64,000 bases of DNA from Bacteroidales bacterium (GTDB lineage: Bacteria; Bacteroidota; Bacteroidia; Bacteroidales; UBA1402), in the NCBI GenBank assembly GCA_017464285.1, contig JAFUDT010000004.1:62001-126000 (forward strand), given 5' to 3'. The notes below the pieces were generated by a model. It was not told the DNA's origin, did no database searches, and saw only the letters and a program-made list of their open reading frames with translations. The first letter of the stretch is position 1; the number at the start of each line of letters is the position of its first letter. A program made the translations under genes and the position numbers. Of the stretch, positions 24,901-32,071 are shown in pieces.

Positions 24901-25494
24901 GTCCGCGACCTGATTCTCTCCGAGGTCAATGTCAAGGAACTGCGCTTTGTTGACAATGCAGCCGGAATTCTGATCAAACGTATTAAGCCTGATTTCAAGA
25001 AGTTAGGGCCGAAATGCGGTAAACAGATGAAATCTGTGGCGGAAATGTTGAAGAATCTGCAGCAAGATGTTATCTTTGCTTTCGAGAAGGCCGGTTACCT
25101 CGACCTGACGGTGGACGGGCAGGCCCTGCGCATCGAGGCTGCGGATGTCGAATTCCTGTCTGAAGACATCCCCGGCTGGCTGGTGGCCAATGACGGACGC
25201 CTGACGGTGGCTCTGGAAGTGGAGATTTCCGAGTCGCTGCGCGAGGAAGGTCTGGCCCGCGAGCTGGTCAACCGTATACAGAACCTGCGCAAGTCGCAGG
25301 GTTTCGAAATAACCGACCGCATCCGTATCCAGCTGACTCACCATGAAGCAACCGACAGGGCTGTGCTGCACTGGCAGCAGTACATCGCTTCCCAGACGCT
25401 GGCCGAGTCCGTCAGTCTGGAAGACAGTCTGACAGAGGCCACGCTCTTGGACATGGAGGAGGCGCAGGTTATGGTGAAGGTGACTAAAGTCTGA
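21934..25494 (+). CDS. ileS: Isoleucyl-tRNA synthetase
   Basis: A 1186-residue class I synthetase. The HIGH-type motif is GPPSANGMPGIHHM (about residue 50), the KMSKS motif is NGNKMSKRLGNAVD, and the editing domain includes CFVAWTTTPWTLPSNTALCV. GWDTHGLPVELGVEKSLGI is the IleRS signature. The extended C-terminal part is that of the long (eukaryote-like) IleRS type common in Bacteroidota. The ATG at 21934 starts MSEKFAEYSRFDLSAVNKEM, right after the candidate promoter; the longer frame runs back into the promoter region and is rejected. Confidence 0.96.
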   Translation: MSEKFAEYSRFDLSAVNKEMLRDWDAKDVFRKSTELREGQPSFVFYEGPPSANGMPGIHHMIARSIKDIFCRYKTMKGYRVNRKAGWDTHGLPVELGVEKSLGITKEDIGRKISVEDYNAACRRDVMKFTHEWEDLTRKMGYWVDMKDPYITYDNRYIETLWWLLKQLYNKGLLYKGYTIQPYSPAAGTGLSTHELNQPGCYRDVKDTTVTALFRMTDPRPEMTGWGTPCFVAWTTTPWTLPSNTALCVGPEIDYVAVQTYNPYTADKVTLVMAESCVASYFKPEGAVADMEVFQPGDKVVPYRLLPQRYKGSSLVGMKYVQLMPWVKPLEKLDGNAPAYVKVAAESHPDTVFAIGKDTYVEMSAEAFRVIPGDYVTTEEGTGIVHIAPTFGADDAKVGKASGVPSLFMVNLLGETRPMVDLTGKYYLLSDCAPEFTARCVDEAAYCIHEGEYVKNAYDPAFNPGGKYDEAAAAKAEDLNIRICMEMKQAGQALRIEKHVHNYPHCWRTDKPVLYYPLDSWFIRSTACRDRMIELNRTINWKPESTGSGRFGKWLENLNDWNLSRSRYWGTPLPVWRNRDTREEICIGSVEELYREIEKSVAAGLMKENPYKKLGFVPGLMDKANYDKIDLHRPYVDDIVLVSASGQPMHREPDLIDVWFDSGAMPYAQIHYPFENKEAFDKRKIYPADFIAEGVDQTRGWFFTLHALATMVFDSVAYKNVVSNGLVLDKNGNKMSKRLGNAVDPFGAIEQYGSDPLRWYMITNASPWDNLRFDTEGVEEVRRKFFGTLYNTYSFFALYANVDGFTGHEEEIPVAERPEIDRWIISLLHTLIRQTDQSYADYEATRSGRAIAEFVGENLSNWYVRLNRKRFWGGEMTRDKLAAYQTLYTCLDTVARLMAPIAPFYADRLFLDLNAVTGRDRSESVHLAAYPVFDEKLIDEGLNTRMQLAQQISSMVLSLRKKVNIKVRQPLSAIIIPEADSSQKAAIEAVRDLILSEVNVKELRFVDNAAGILIKRIKPDFKKLGPKCGKQMKSVAEMLKNLQQDVIFAFEKAGYLDLTVDGQALRIEAADVEFLSEDIPGWLVANDGRLTVALEVEISESLREEGLARELVNRIQNLRKSQGFEITDRIRIQLTHHEATDRAVLHWQQYIASQTLAESVSLEDSLTEATLLDMEEAQVMVKVTKV

Positions 25495-25520
25495 TATATT
25501 AACCATCTAAATGACAAGCC

Positions 25521-25883
25521 ATGGCAGAAATTATCCGTTATTCTGATGCCGAACTGGAAGAGTTCAGGGTATTGATCGAAGAAAAACTGGCTAAGGCCCG
25601 TGAGGAATATGACCAGCTCAAAAAGAGCCTGGAAGGCAATGATGTGGCAGACACCGCCCCTACGTTCAAGGCTTTCGAAGATGGAGCCAACTTTCTCCAG
25701 AAAGAGGAGGTCTCCCGCCTGGCCCAGCGTCAGCTGAGTTTCATCCGGCATCTGGAAGCCGCTCTGCTGCGCATCGACAACAAGACCTACGGCATCTGCC
25801 GCGAGACGGGCAAACTCATTCCCAAGGAGCGTCTGCGCGCCGTTCCCCATGCTACCCTGAGTATTGAAGCGAAAGGAAAATAG
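25521..25883 (+). CDS. TraR/DksA family protein with reduced zinc finger
   Basis: A 120-residue protein with a coiled-coil N-terminal half and the C-terminal YGICRETGKLIPKERLRAVPHAT block of the TraR/DksA family. Only one Cys (YGIC) of the usual four zinc ligands remains; in the others the positions are taken by Thr, Pro and His. DksA-type proteins bind the RNA polymerase secondary channel. It sits 26 nt after ileS and 1 nt before lspA, in a common Bacteroidota ileS-dksA-lspA order. The role in transcription is inferred from the family. Confidence 0.85.
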   Translation: MAEIIRYSDAELEEFRVLIEEKLAKAREEYDQLKKSLEGNDVADTAPTFKAFEDGANFLQKEEVSRLAQRQLSFIRHLEAALLRIDNKTYGICRETGKLIPKERLRAVPHATLSIEAKGK

Positions 25884-25884
25884 T

Positions 25885-26535
25885 ATGCCCAGACTTTCCA
25901 GGACTTGGAAAGCCGCGCTGATCATCCTTCTGCTGGTGCTGCTCGATCAGGCGGTGAAGTTCGCGGTCAAAACCCACATGCAGTTGCACGACAGCATCCG
26001 TGTGACCGACTGGTTCTACATATATTTCACGGAGAACAACGGCATGGCCTTCGGCTGGGAACTGTTCGACAAGATTTTCCTGACCCTGTTCCGCATCCTG
26101 GCCTCGGGTTTGCTGGTCTGGTACCTGTCGCGCCTGTGCCGCCGGCCGGGGGTGAAGATGGGCTATATCGTCTGCATTGCCCTGATTACGGCCGGTGCCC
26201 TGGGTAATATTTTCGACTGCCTGTTTTACGGCTTGGTCTTCGATCACAGTTACGGTCAGGTGGCGACACTCTTTCCCCGGGGCGGAGGCTATGCGCCCCT
26301 GTTCTACGGGCAGGTGGTCGATATGCTCTATTTTCCCCTGATCGACACGGTCTGGCCTGACTGGGTGCCCTTCTGGGGCGGGAAGGAATTCGTCTTTTTC
26401 CGTCCGGTTTTCAATATAGCTGATTCCTGTATTACCGTCGGGGTTTTCGCCCTGATTATTTTCTACCATAAATCGCTGGCTTACGATTTGGACAGAAAAA
26501 GCCCGTCTTCTGCTGCCAATGAAAAAAAGGCTTAG
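25885..26535 (+). CDS. lspA: Prolipoprotein signal peptidase
   Basis: A 216-residue inner-membrane aspartyl peptidase that cleaves lipoprotein signal peptides. Four membrane helices are visible. The two catalytic Asp regions are GALGNIFDCLFYG and VFNIADSCITVG. The protein is longer than E. coli LspA because of a loop insert (about residues 120-165), as in other Bacteroidota. The ATG at 25885 lies just after the dksA-like stop; a TTG earlier in that gene is rejected. The 3' end overlaps the DUF4296 gene by 17 bp. Confidence 0.93.
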   Translation: MPRLSRTWKAALIILLLVLLDQAVKFAVKTHMQLHDSIRVTDWFYIYFTENNGMAFGWELFDKIFLTLFRILASGLLVWYLSRLCRRPGVKMGYIVCIALITAGALGNIFDCLFYGLVFDHSYGQVATLFPRGGGYAPLFYGQVVDMLYFPLIDTVWPDWVPFWGGKEFVFFRPVFNIADSCITVGVFALIIFYHKSLAYDLDRKSPSSAANEKKA

Positions 26536-27307
26536 TTTCGCAGGCCGGTTTGCCGGCATACTCGCGCTGTGCTGTCTGCTTGCGGCCGTCGGCTGTCAAA
26601 AGAAGCAGGAGGGGCGGGTGCTCTCGCAGAAGCGTCTGGCCGAGGTGCTGACCGATGTGTACCTGACCGATGCCATGCTCAACCAGATGGATCATGGCAC
26701 GCGCAGCCGTTGGAGCCGTGGCCTGAGCCGGGAATATTTTCAGGATGTCTCCTATCGTCATATCCTTGACAAGCATCATGTCTCGGAGGCCGACTTCTAT
26801 GCATCGGTGGCCTATTACAGCCGTCGCAACAAAGTCATGTCGAAAATCTGCACGCAGGTGATTGACAGGCTCAATGCCATTCAGGCCGAGGTGGACCGGC
26901 GTGAAGAGCTGGAGCGCCTGGCCCGCGAGCAGCGGCTTTTCGATTTGAAATGGCAGACGGTGAACCTCTCCCCGGAAGATATCGCCCCCTGGACCGACTG
27001 GCTGCTGATCTCGGCCGTCAGGTCGGAAAGGGACACGGCCCTGTATCTTGCGGCCGACTCTGCCGGCTGTTGTACGGAAGACCCTTATTGGGCCGGTATG
27101 GAGCAGGCTTTGGAAAAAGTCCGGAAGGTGGCCTGCCTGAACATTTTTCAGGTGGATTCAGCCTATCTGGTGCGCCGGGCAGCCCAGCAGCGGACGGCTG
27201 CCGACCAGGACGTTCAGGAGAGAGTTCTGCGGCAGAGGGAGAAACTATCTCCCGACAGGGACCTGACGCCTGAGGAATTCCGAGCAGACGACGGCGGCGG
27301 CCACTGA
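26519..27307 (+). CDS. DUF4296 lipoprotein
   Basis: A 262-residue protein with a lipoprotein signal (LALCCLLAAVGCQKK). The first 120 residues (LAEVLTDVYLTDAMLNQ, YRHILDKHHVSEADFYASVAYYSRR, LNAIQAEVDRREELERL) match DUF4296, a Bacteroidota family of unknown function usually found after lspA. The second half is less typical. The start overlaps lspA by 17 bp, so the two are probably coupled. The last 63 bp overlap the convergent rRNA methyltransferase gene. Confidence 0.85.
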   Translation: MKKRLSFAGRFAGILALCCLLAAVGCQKKQEGRVLSQKRLAEVLTDVYLTDAMLNQMDHGTRSRWSRGLSREYFQDVSYRHILDKHHVSEADFYASVAYYSRRNKVMSKICTQVIDRLNAIQAEVDRREELERLAREQRLFDLKWQTVNLSPEDIAPWTDWLLISAVRSERDTALYLAADSAGCCTEDPYWAGMEQALEKVRKVACLNIFQVDSAYLVRRAAQQRTAADQDVQERVLRQREKLSPDRDLTPEEFRADDGGGH

Positions 27308-28006
27308 CACATTGAGCGACTCCGGCCCCTTTCCCTTACTCGCAAAAGAGGGGATGGACAGACGTCGGTCCACTTTGGCGGCCAACTCGGGCGAAATGCC
27401 TTTGCCTTCGTTCCCCATCAGGATGATTCCCTTGTCGGGCAGTTCGGCCCGGTAGATATCCTCCCCTTCCAGAAAGGTGCCGAAAACGGGCAGACCGGCC
27501 TTCTCAAAGACTTCTTCCAGCCGGAGATAATGAACATGTACCCGGCCGATGGACCCCATGGTGGCCTGTATGGTTTTGGGCTGCCAGGCATCGGCGGTTC
27601 CCACCGAACAGAAAACATGCCTGATGCCGAACCAGTCGGCCGTGCGCAGGATGGTTCCCAGATTGCCGGGATCCTGGACATTGTCCAGCGCCAGGCACAG
27701 CGACTGGGCAATCTCCTTCCAGTCGAGCGGACTGTCCGGCTGGCGGAAGACGGCCAGCACCCCTTGCGGGCTAGTCTGCAGGCAGGCCTTCTTGAGTTCG
27801 TCGTAACTCACTTCGACCACTTCCTCGGCCCGGATGCCGGGATGCTCGGACAGCCACTGTGGGGTGGCCGCCAGAAACCGGCAGGAGAGCAGCGGCAGCA
27901 GTTCTTCGGCCAGCTTGTTGCCTTCGGCCGTAAACAGCCGGTATTCTGTCCGGATTTTCTTCTGTTCCAGGGAATGTATCCATTTGAGTTTGGCTTTGCT
28001 CAGCAT
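27245..28006 (-). CDS. TrmH-family (SpoU) RNA 2'-O-methyltransferase
   Basis: A 253-residue SPOUT methyltransferase. An N-terminal substrate-binding domain (about residues 1-95) is followed by the knotted domain with LALDNVQDPGNLGTILRTADWFG, IILMGNEGKGIS and GPESLNVSVAAAVVCSEFLRR, the three SpoU motifs. It methylates a 2'-OH in rRNA or tRNA; the exact target cannot be read. The ATG at 28006 starts MLSKAKLKWIHSLEQKKIR, the family start; the longer frame covers a promoter region. Its last 63 bp are antisense to the end of the DUF4296 gene. Confidence 0.9.
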   Translation of the reverse strand: MLSKAKLKWIHSLEQKKIRTEYRLFTAEGNKLAEELLPLLSCRFLAATPQWLSEHPGIRAEEVVEVSYDELKKACLQTSPQGVLAVFRQPDSPLDWKEIAQSLCLALDNVQDPGNLGTILRTADWFGIRHVFCSVGTADAWQPKTIQATMGSIGRVHVHYLRLEEVFEKAGLPVFGTFLEGEDIYRAELPDKGIILMGNEGKGISPELAAKVDRRLSIPSFASKGKGPESLNVSVAAAVVCSEFLRRQVPVGR

Positions 28007-28043
28007 GACTGGAGATTTTGTGTGATGAAAACAGCCCGAAGTA

Positions 28044-28073
28044 TTTGAATAATGAACAAAAGTAGTATTTTTG
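28044..28073 (+). promoter_or_regulatory. Promoter for the BamA/TamA-like gene
   Basis: TTTG (28044-28047), 18 nt, TATTTTTG (28066-28073). The -7 element is a perfect match and the spacing is one short. RNA would begin near 28080, and the GTG start of the gene is at 28096. Confidence 0.65.
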
Positions 28074-28095
28074 CCTGTAAATAGCAACAGGCAGC

Positions 28096-30402
28096 GTGAA
28101 ACGTCTAATTCTCTTGCTGACAGGCATGATGGTGTTGCATTCCTGCAATACCCTTAAATATGTGCCTGAAAATGAAAGGCTGCTTGACCATACCTCCGTC
28201 CAGCTGACCGGGAAGAGCGTTTCAGGCAAGGACCTGAAAAACCGGGTCCGTCAGCAGCCCAACCACCGTCTGTGGGGAGTGCTGGGCCTGGATCTGGCGC
28301 TGTATAACATGTCCGGCCGCGATACCTCCAAGTGGATCAACCGTGCCTTGCGCAACATGGGCGAAGCCCCTGTCCTGTTCGATACACTGGCCGTAGGACA
28401 GACGGTGGCTTCCATGGAACGCTACCTGTTCAGCAAGGGCTATTTCGATGCTCAGGTCGACAGCGAGGTGCGCACCCGTAAACGCCGTGTCAGGGTGAAT
28501 TACCGCATCACTCCGGGAGAGCCTTACCGCATCCGCAGCTACAGTTTTCAGCCTGAGGATTCGACTTCCGGACTCGACGCCCTGGTCTCCGAGGCCCTGC
28601 CGTCGACGGGAATCTCTTCGGGCAGGGTCTTCGACAGCGAGGAACTCAACGAGGAACGCGGCCGGCTGACCCAATTGGCCCGCAACCAAGGTTATTACGC
28701 CGTCGGCAGGGACCATTTCTCCTTTGAGGTGGACAGCTCGCTGCGATCGCATCAGGTGGATGTCAGCTTGCAGATCGAGCCTTACATCCGCATCCGTCCC
28801 GAAGGCCCGAGCCAGGAAGAGCACCGCGCCTACGAAATAGGCAGGGTCTATTTCCTGCTGGATGTCCCTACCTCGGCCTACTCGCGTAGCAGCAACGCTT
28901 TCCTGCTGGCCGACTATGACACCATCCAGCTCGGCGGCTACTGTTTTATCTACCGGGACAAACCCCTGCTGCTGCCGGGCACCCTGCTCCAAAACTGTTT
29001 TGTCACGCCGGGCGCTCTGTACCGTGCCGACGATGTGGACCGTACCTACGCCCGCCTGAACAGGATGTCTTGCCTGCGCTATGTCAATATCCGCTTCCTG
29101 GAGCGGCCAGACAAGGATCCGCAGACAGGTCTGCTCGACTGCTACATTTCCCTGACACCGGCCGAGGAGAATATCCTCACGATCGACCTGGAAGGCACCA
29201 ACACCGCCGGCGATTTGGGGGTGGCCAGCAATCTTTCCTACACGCAACAGAACCTGTTCCGCGGCGGGGAAGTCTACAACGTCAGTCTGCGGGGCGCCTA
29301 CGAAGCTCTCTCGGGCTCCTATACCAACGATTATTTCGAGTATGGCGGGGAGATGTCCCTGGAGCTGCCCAATTTCCGCCTGCCGCTCCTGTCAAGAAAC
29401 CTGCGCAAGGAAATTGATGCCTCGACCAACTTCTCGATCAGCTACGACAACCTTTCCCGGCCGGAGTTTCTCCGCACCACGGCTTCGGCTTCGCTCAGAT
29501 ACACCTGGCAGAACCAGCTGACACGTCATACGCTTACACCCATTGATTTCGCCTATGTCTACATGCCCCGGGTGGATTCCGCCTTCAAGGCGACCTATCT
29601 CAGGGAGGGTTCCTATCTGAGGTACAGCTACGAAGATCAGTTCATCCTTGAGATGGCCTACGGATTCATGTATTCCAGCCAGCCGCAGGGACTGAGCCTG
29701 AACAACCAGCGTTTCTATACGCTTCGTGTCAATATCGAGGAGGCCGGCAACCTGCTCAATCCGATCTCACACCGTTTTGGGGAGCCCAACGACAACGGGC
29801 AGTACACGCTGGGCAGAATCCCCTATTCCCAGTTCCTGAAGGGAGAAGTTGAATATACGCAGCACATTCCGCTCAATTCGACCAACCGTATCGCCCTGCG
29901 TGTCGGACTGGGTATGGCTTATCCTTACGGCAATTCCAAGATCCTGCCTTTCGAAAAGCGCTTTTATTCCGGCGGGGCCAACTCCGTGCGCGGCTGGTCG
30001 GTCAGGACGCTGGGTCCGGGGCGCTACAAGACGGCCCTGCGGACCATCGATTTCATGAACCAGTCGGGCGACATGAAACTCGACCTGAACTTCGAGTTCC
30101 GTCAGAAATGGTTCTGGGTGTTGGAAGGAGCCTATTTTATCGATGCGGGCAATATCTGGACCTTGCGCGCCTACGACAACCAGCCGGGCGGACAGTTCCG
30201 GGCGGAATCTTTCCTCGAAGAAATCGCCATGAGCGCCGGCCTGGGCATACGCCTGGACTTCAAGTTCGTGCTTTTCCGGGTGGATCTGGGTATGAAGGTC
30301 TATGATCCGGCCGGACTCGACACCGACGAAAGATGGCGTATCCGACATATCCACAGTACGGACGATTTCGCTTTCCATATGGCTATTGGCTATCCTTTCT
30401 AA
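28096..30402 (+). CDS. BamA/TamA-type outer membrane protein, lipoprotein-like signal
   Basis: A 768-residue Omp85-family protein. The GTG at 28096 gives the signal MKRLILLLTGMMVLHSC with Cys at position 17, a lipobox-like site; a start at the later ATG would break the signal. POTRA-like domains fill about residues 20-390, and the C-terminal half is the 16-strand barrel with the RGW loop (GGANSVRGWSVRTLGPG). BamA/TamA proteins insert barrel proteins or act in lipid transport in the outer membrane. A Cys lipid anchor at the periplasmic side is typical of Bacteroidota TamL. Downstream is the DUF5020 outer-membrane gene, 18 nt away. Confidence 0.87.
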   Translation: MKRLILLLTGMMVLHSCNTLKYVPENERLLDHTSVQLTGKSVSGKDLKNRVRQQPNHRLWGVLGLDLALYNMSGRDTSKWINRALRNMGEAPVLFDTLAVGQTVASMERYLFSKGYFDAQVDSEVRTRKRRVRVNYRITPGEPYRIRSYSFQPEDSTSGLDALVSEALPSTGISSGRVFDSEELNEERGRLTQLARNQGYYAVGRDHFSFEVDSSLRSHQVDVSLQIEPYIRIRPEGPSQEEHRAYEIGRVYFLLDVPTSAYSRSSNAFLLADYDTIQLGGYCFIYRDKPLLLPGTLLQNCFVTPGALYRADDVDRTYARLNRMSCLRYVNIRFLERPDKDPQTGLLDCYISLTPAEENILTIDLEGTNTAGDLGVASNLSYTQQNLFRGGEVYNVSLRGAYEALSGSYTNDYFEYGGEMSLELPNFRLPLLSRNLRKEIDASTNFSISYDNLSRPEFLRTTASASLRYTWQNQLTRHTLTPIDFAYVYMPRVDSAFKATYLREGSYLRYSYEDQFILEMAYGFMYSSQPQGLSLNNQRFYTLRVNIEEAGNLLNPISHRFGEPNDNGQYTLGRIPYSQFLKGEVEYTQHIPLNSTNRIALRVGLGMAYPYGNSKILPFEKRFYSGGANSVRGWSVRTLGPGRYKTALRTIDFMNQSGDMKLDLNFEFRQKWFWVLEGAYFIDAGNIWTLRAYDNQPGGQFRAESFLEEIAMSAGLGIRLDFKFVLFRVDLGMKVYDPAGLDTDERWRIRHIHSTDDFAFHMAIGYPF

Positions 30403-30420
30403 TCTCTAAATTAATAAGTT

Positions 30421-31167
30421 ATGAAAAAAAGTTTTTTGATGCTCGCAGCCGCAACGCTGCTCCTGGTTTCAGGGCTGAAAGCTCAGACCAACTTGCAGGT
30501 TTTCTACGACTTCAGTCGTGAACATGTCACAACCACGCTGGAAGGTTTTTACAACGACAACTGGGGTAATACCTTCTTCTTCATCGATTACGATTACAAC
30601 ACCCGTGATGCCGACGACAAAGTCTATGCTCCCAACGGGACGTATTTCGAGATTGCCCGCTGCCTGAACTTCTGGCAGGACAATGAATCGCTGTCTCCCT
30701 TCAGCCTCCATCTGGAGTACAACGGCGGCGTTTACACCGGCTACACCATCAACAGCGCCTTCCTGGGCGGTGTTGACTATTTCCTGCACAACGGCGATTT
30801 CAGCAACACCCTGAACCTGAAAGTCCTCTACAAGAACATTGCCCACACGAGCAGTGACGTTCCCATGCAGCTGACGGCTGTCTGGGGCATGCAGGATATC
30901 TTCGGAGTCGCCGGCCTGCGTTTTTCGGGCTTTGCCGATTTCTGGTGGGAAGACCACACCCTGCTCTTCGACAATTCGGAAGATCCCATGGTGCCCGAAG
31001 ATTCAAAGGTGGTCTTCATTTCCGAGCCCCAGCTCTGGTACAATGTCGGCCAGCATTTCGACTGCCCGAACCTGAATGTCGGCGGTGAAGTGGAGCTTTC
31101 CTATGATTTCGGTACTGTCCAGGGATTCAAGGTCCGTCCTTGCCTGGGTGTCAAGTGGAATTTCTAA
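30421..31167 (+). CDS. DUF5020 outer-membrane barrel protein
   Basis: A 248-residue protein with a signal peptide (MLAAATLLLVSGLKAQ) and alternating aromatic beta strands ending at WNF. The start of the mature part (TNLQVFYDFSREHVTTTLEGFYND) is the DUF5020 signature. The family resembles Tsx-type nucleoside channels in topology, but its substrate is not known. It follows the BamA/TamA-like gene by 18 nt and is closed by a strong terminator. Confidence 0.85.
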   Translation: MKKSFLMLAAATLLLVSGLKAQTNLQVFYDFSREHVTTTLEGFYNDNWGNTFFFIDYDYNTRDADDKVYAPNGTYFEIARCLNFWQDNESLSPFSLHLEYNGGVYTGYTINSAFLGGVDYFLHNGDFSNTLNLKVLYKNIAHTSSDVPMQLTAVWGMQDIFGVAGLRFSGFADFWWEDHTLLFDNSEDPMVPEDSKVVFISEPQLWYNVGQHFDCPNLNVGGEVELSYDFGTVQGFKVRPCLGVKWNF

Positions 31168-31204
31168 GCACTCTTACATCGAAACAATAAGGATAGAAAA
31201 AGCA

Positions 31205-31237
31205 AGGGCGGTCAATTTCTGACCGCCCTCGTTTTTT
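31205..31237 (+). terminator. Rho-independent terminator after DUF5020 gene
   Basis: AGGGCGGTCA (31205-31214) pairs perfectly with TGACCGCCCT (31220-31229) over a 5-nt loop, followed by six T. It also lies at the 3' side of the convergent lipoprotein gene. Confidence 0.9.
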
Positions 31238-31255
31238 ATGGTATAAGCCTCCCGA

Positions 31256-31996
31256 TTATTGCTTGGTGGCGTTGTAGGCATTGATGGCAGCTGCCAAGGC
31301 TCCGGTCAGCGTTTTGGCATTAATGGCGGGTGTGGCGGCTGTCGTAGCGGCCGGCTGGCTGGCAGCCGTGGTCTGACCGCTGAGCAGGGAGGTCAGGGCC
31401 GAAGCTCCCTGGATGTTGCCCAGCAGCGTTTCCAGTCCGATGCCTGCAGCAGAGTAGCAGTCGGTGGTCCCGTCGGTCTTGGCGACATTCTGGGAGGCGA
31501 CATTGACGCCCTTCATCAGATCGTCGGCCACAGAGGAGACGGCTTTCGTAGCCAGCGACTGGGTCGTGGCACTCACCAGACTGTTGACCAAGGCGTTGTT
31601 GTTGCCGGAAGCAGCCTGCTGCTGCCCGAGTCCCATATAGTTGAGGACGGCGTTGGTAACGACCGTGGAAACCTGTTCCTGCAGTTTCTGTTTGGCGGCA
31701 TTGACGGCGATGTCGGTCAGGCTCTGTCCGCTGGCCAGTCCGTTGACGACGGTCCAGGCCGTCAGGGCGTTGGAAGAGGTGGCTTTGGCCCCGCTCACCT
31801 GTCCGAGCAGGGAGCCGATGAGACTCTGGCCGGCTTGCGTGGCGGGAGCGGCAGTTGTGGAAGTCTGACCCAGCAGTGCGGCCAGTGCGGCGTTGTTGTT
31901 GGCTGTCTCGTTGGTGCCGGCAGTCTGTTGCAGCATCCCGCAGGAGCTGAAGGCGAAGAATGCCGGGCAAAGGAGTAGTAGAGCAATCTTTTTCAT
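31256..31996 (-). CDS. Ala/Gln/Asn-rich lipoprotein, unknown function
   Basis: A 246-residue protein starting at ATG 31996 with the lipoprotein signal MKKIALLLLCPAFFAFSSC. The mature part is rich in Ala, Gln, Thr and Asn with little charge, including ALAALLGQTSTTAAPATQAGQ, which is mostly helical-hydrophobic. An Ala/Thr-rich stretch (TTAASQPAATTAATPA) lies near the C-terminus. No enzyme motif is seen. It is separated from ispG by 76 bp and its coding frame is clear; a family (perhaps DUF4197-like) is only a guess. Confidence 0.7.
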   Translation of the reverse strand: MKKIALLLLCPAFFAFSSCGMLQQTAGTNETANNNAALAALLGQTSTTAAPATQAGQSLIGSLLGQVSGAKATSSNALTAWTVVNGLASGQSLTDIAVNAAKQKLQEQVSTVVTNAVLNYMGLGQQQAASGNNNALVNSLVSATTQSLATKAVSSVADDLMKGVNVASQNVAKTDGTTDCYSAAGIGLETLLGNIQGASALTSLLSGQTTAASQPAATTAATPAINAKTLTGALAAAINAYNATKQ

Positions 31997-32071
31997 AGTG
32001 GTTATTCGTTTAATAAATGGTAGCAAATGTAGTATAAGAAGATTGATCTTGCAAGATGGATCGCCCAAAAA

